Assembly: GCA_013400975.1 (NCBI GenBank)
Contig: WBMZ01011748.1
Location: forward strand, 107,109 to 171,108
From: Atrichornis clamosus
Taxonomy: Eukaryota; Chordata; Aves; Passeriformes; Menuridae
Reading direction: 5' to 3'
DNA: 64,000 bases
The notes below the pieces were generated by a model, which saw only the letters and a list, made by a program, of their open reading frames with translations, searched no databases and was not told where the DNA came from. Of this stretch, positions 63,783 to 64,000 are shown piece after piece (position 1 is the stretch's first letter; every line of letters begins with the position of its first letter). A program made the translations under genes and the position numbers.

Positions 63783-63854
63783 GTGCGGATGCACACACGC
63801 GTAGATATACGCACACATGTGCGGATGCACACACGTGTAAATGCGCGCACACGC
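63783..63854 (+). repeat. Two-copy 36-bp minisatellite
   Basis: Each copy starts GTGCGGATGCACACAC, at 63783 and 63819, giving a period of 36 bp. The first 16 bases are identical and the rest differ mainly by transitions. It lies in the CA/CG tract. Flanking CA/CG sequence may hold older decayed copies. Confidence 0.85.
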
Positions 63855-63981
63855 GGCGGCAGGCACGCACATGCACGCGCACACGGCTATCTACCCACAT
63901 TTACATACGTGCAGGCGCACATCACACACACACACACAGCCCCGCGGCCCCCCCAGCCCCAGTTCCCCGCCACCGGGGGAC

Positions 63982-64000
63982 GGAAGGAAGGATGGATGGA
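63982..64000 (+). repeat. (GGAA/GGAT)n repeat running off the window
   Basis: GGAAGGAAGGATGGATGGA up to the last base. A tetranucleotide repeat that continues beyond the window, so its length is unknown. Confidence 0.85.

Larger units (their letters stand above)
63660..63940. repeat. Alternating purine-pyrimidine (CA/CG/TGCA) tract, Z-DNA-prone
   Basis: This contains CGCACACACGGACACGCACA, (TGCA)n at 63742-63760, (CA)n at 63765-63781, CG-containing CA segments, and a further (CA)n at 63922-63938. Nearly all of it alternates purine and pyrimidine, much of it CA/CG, the classical Z-DNA pattern. It directly adjoins the CpG island on its TNIK-upstream side. All ORFs crossing it (Cys/Val/Arg-rich on the minus strand) are repeat translations. 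Confidence 0.9.

Noticed and set aside
63298..63900. 200-, 169- and 151-codon minus-strand frames rich in Cys, Val, Arg and His
   Set aside because: They are translations of the CA/CG/TGCA simple repeat and CpG island. Long frames arise because the repeat lacks stop codons.

Overview
The window looks like bird genomic DNA. It is an intron-dominated stretch, AT-rich to moderate in GC, with few interspersed repeats. The interspersed repeats I can recognise are 3'-end fragments of CR1 LINEs, the typical avian/reptilian retroposon, plus one possible LTR. The low repeat load and two compact CpG islands favour a bird over a turtle or crocodile, but I cannot name the species.

Only one coding exon can be supported. 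It is a 66-bp, phase-0 exon on the minus strand at 37031-37096. It encodes the start of a Ser/Thr kinase domain, running from [10 protein letters not shown] to the glycine-rich loop [10 protein letters not shown], and has consensus splice sites. The peptide belongs to the MAP4K4/MINK1/TNIK (GCK-IV, Ste20-like) family. The variant ELVELVG, rather than ELVEVVG, points to TNIK exon 2. On this reading 37097-64000 is the 3' part of TNIK intron 1 and 1-37030 is the 5' part of intron 2. I saw neither exon 1 nor exon 3 in the window, so both introns run past its ends.

Layout in plus coordinates. 1-37030 is intron 2. It has AT-rich homeodomain-motif blocks (about 3.66-3.91 kb, 31.74-31.97 kb, 32.83-32.93 kb and 36.42-36.78 kb), a candidate solo LTR ending at 7709, CR1 fragments at 9.3 and 34.8 kb, and a 380-bp CpG island at 19.02-19.40 kb. 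It also has an unassigned open stretch at 20.0-20.2 kb, a G-quadruplex motif beside a T19 run at 30.4-30.5 kb, and several simple repeats. 37031-37096 is exon 2. 37097-64000 is intron 1. It has AT-rich blocks at 47.5 and 48.2 kb, CR1 fragments at 56.0 and 59.3 kb in opposite orientations, an 18-bp perfect inverted repeat at 56.77 kb, and a 37-bp tandem duplication at 61.0 kb. It ends in a strong CpG island at 63.42-63.72 kb that runs into a CA/TGCA/CG alternating purine-pyrimidine tract reaching the window edge. That island probably lies close to the TNIK promoter or first exon, just outside the window, though this is inference.

I found no bacterial, phage or CRISPR content and no sign of a new multi-gene system. 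Nearly all translated open frames here are short, lie in random frames, and read as chance frames in intron sequence. The items most worth checking are the intragenic CpG island at 19 kb, the perfect hairpin at 56.77 kb, the microexon-like splice-site pair 46 nt upstream of exon 2, and the promoter-proximal Z-DNA-prone tract.
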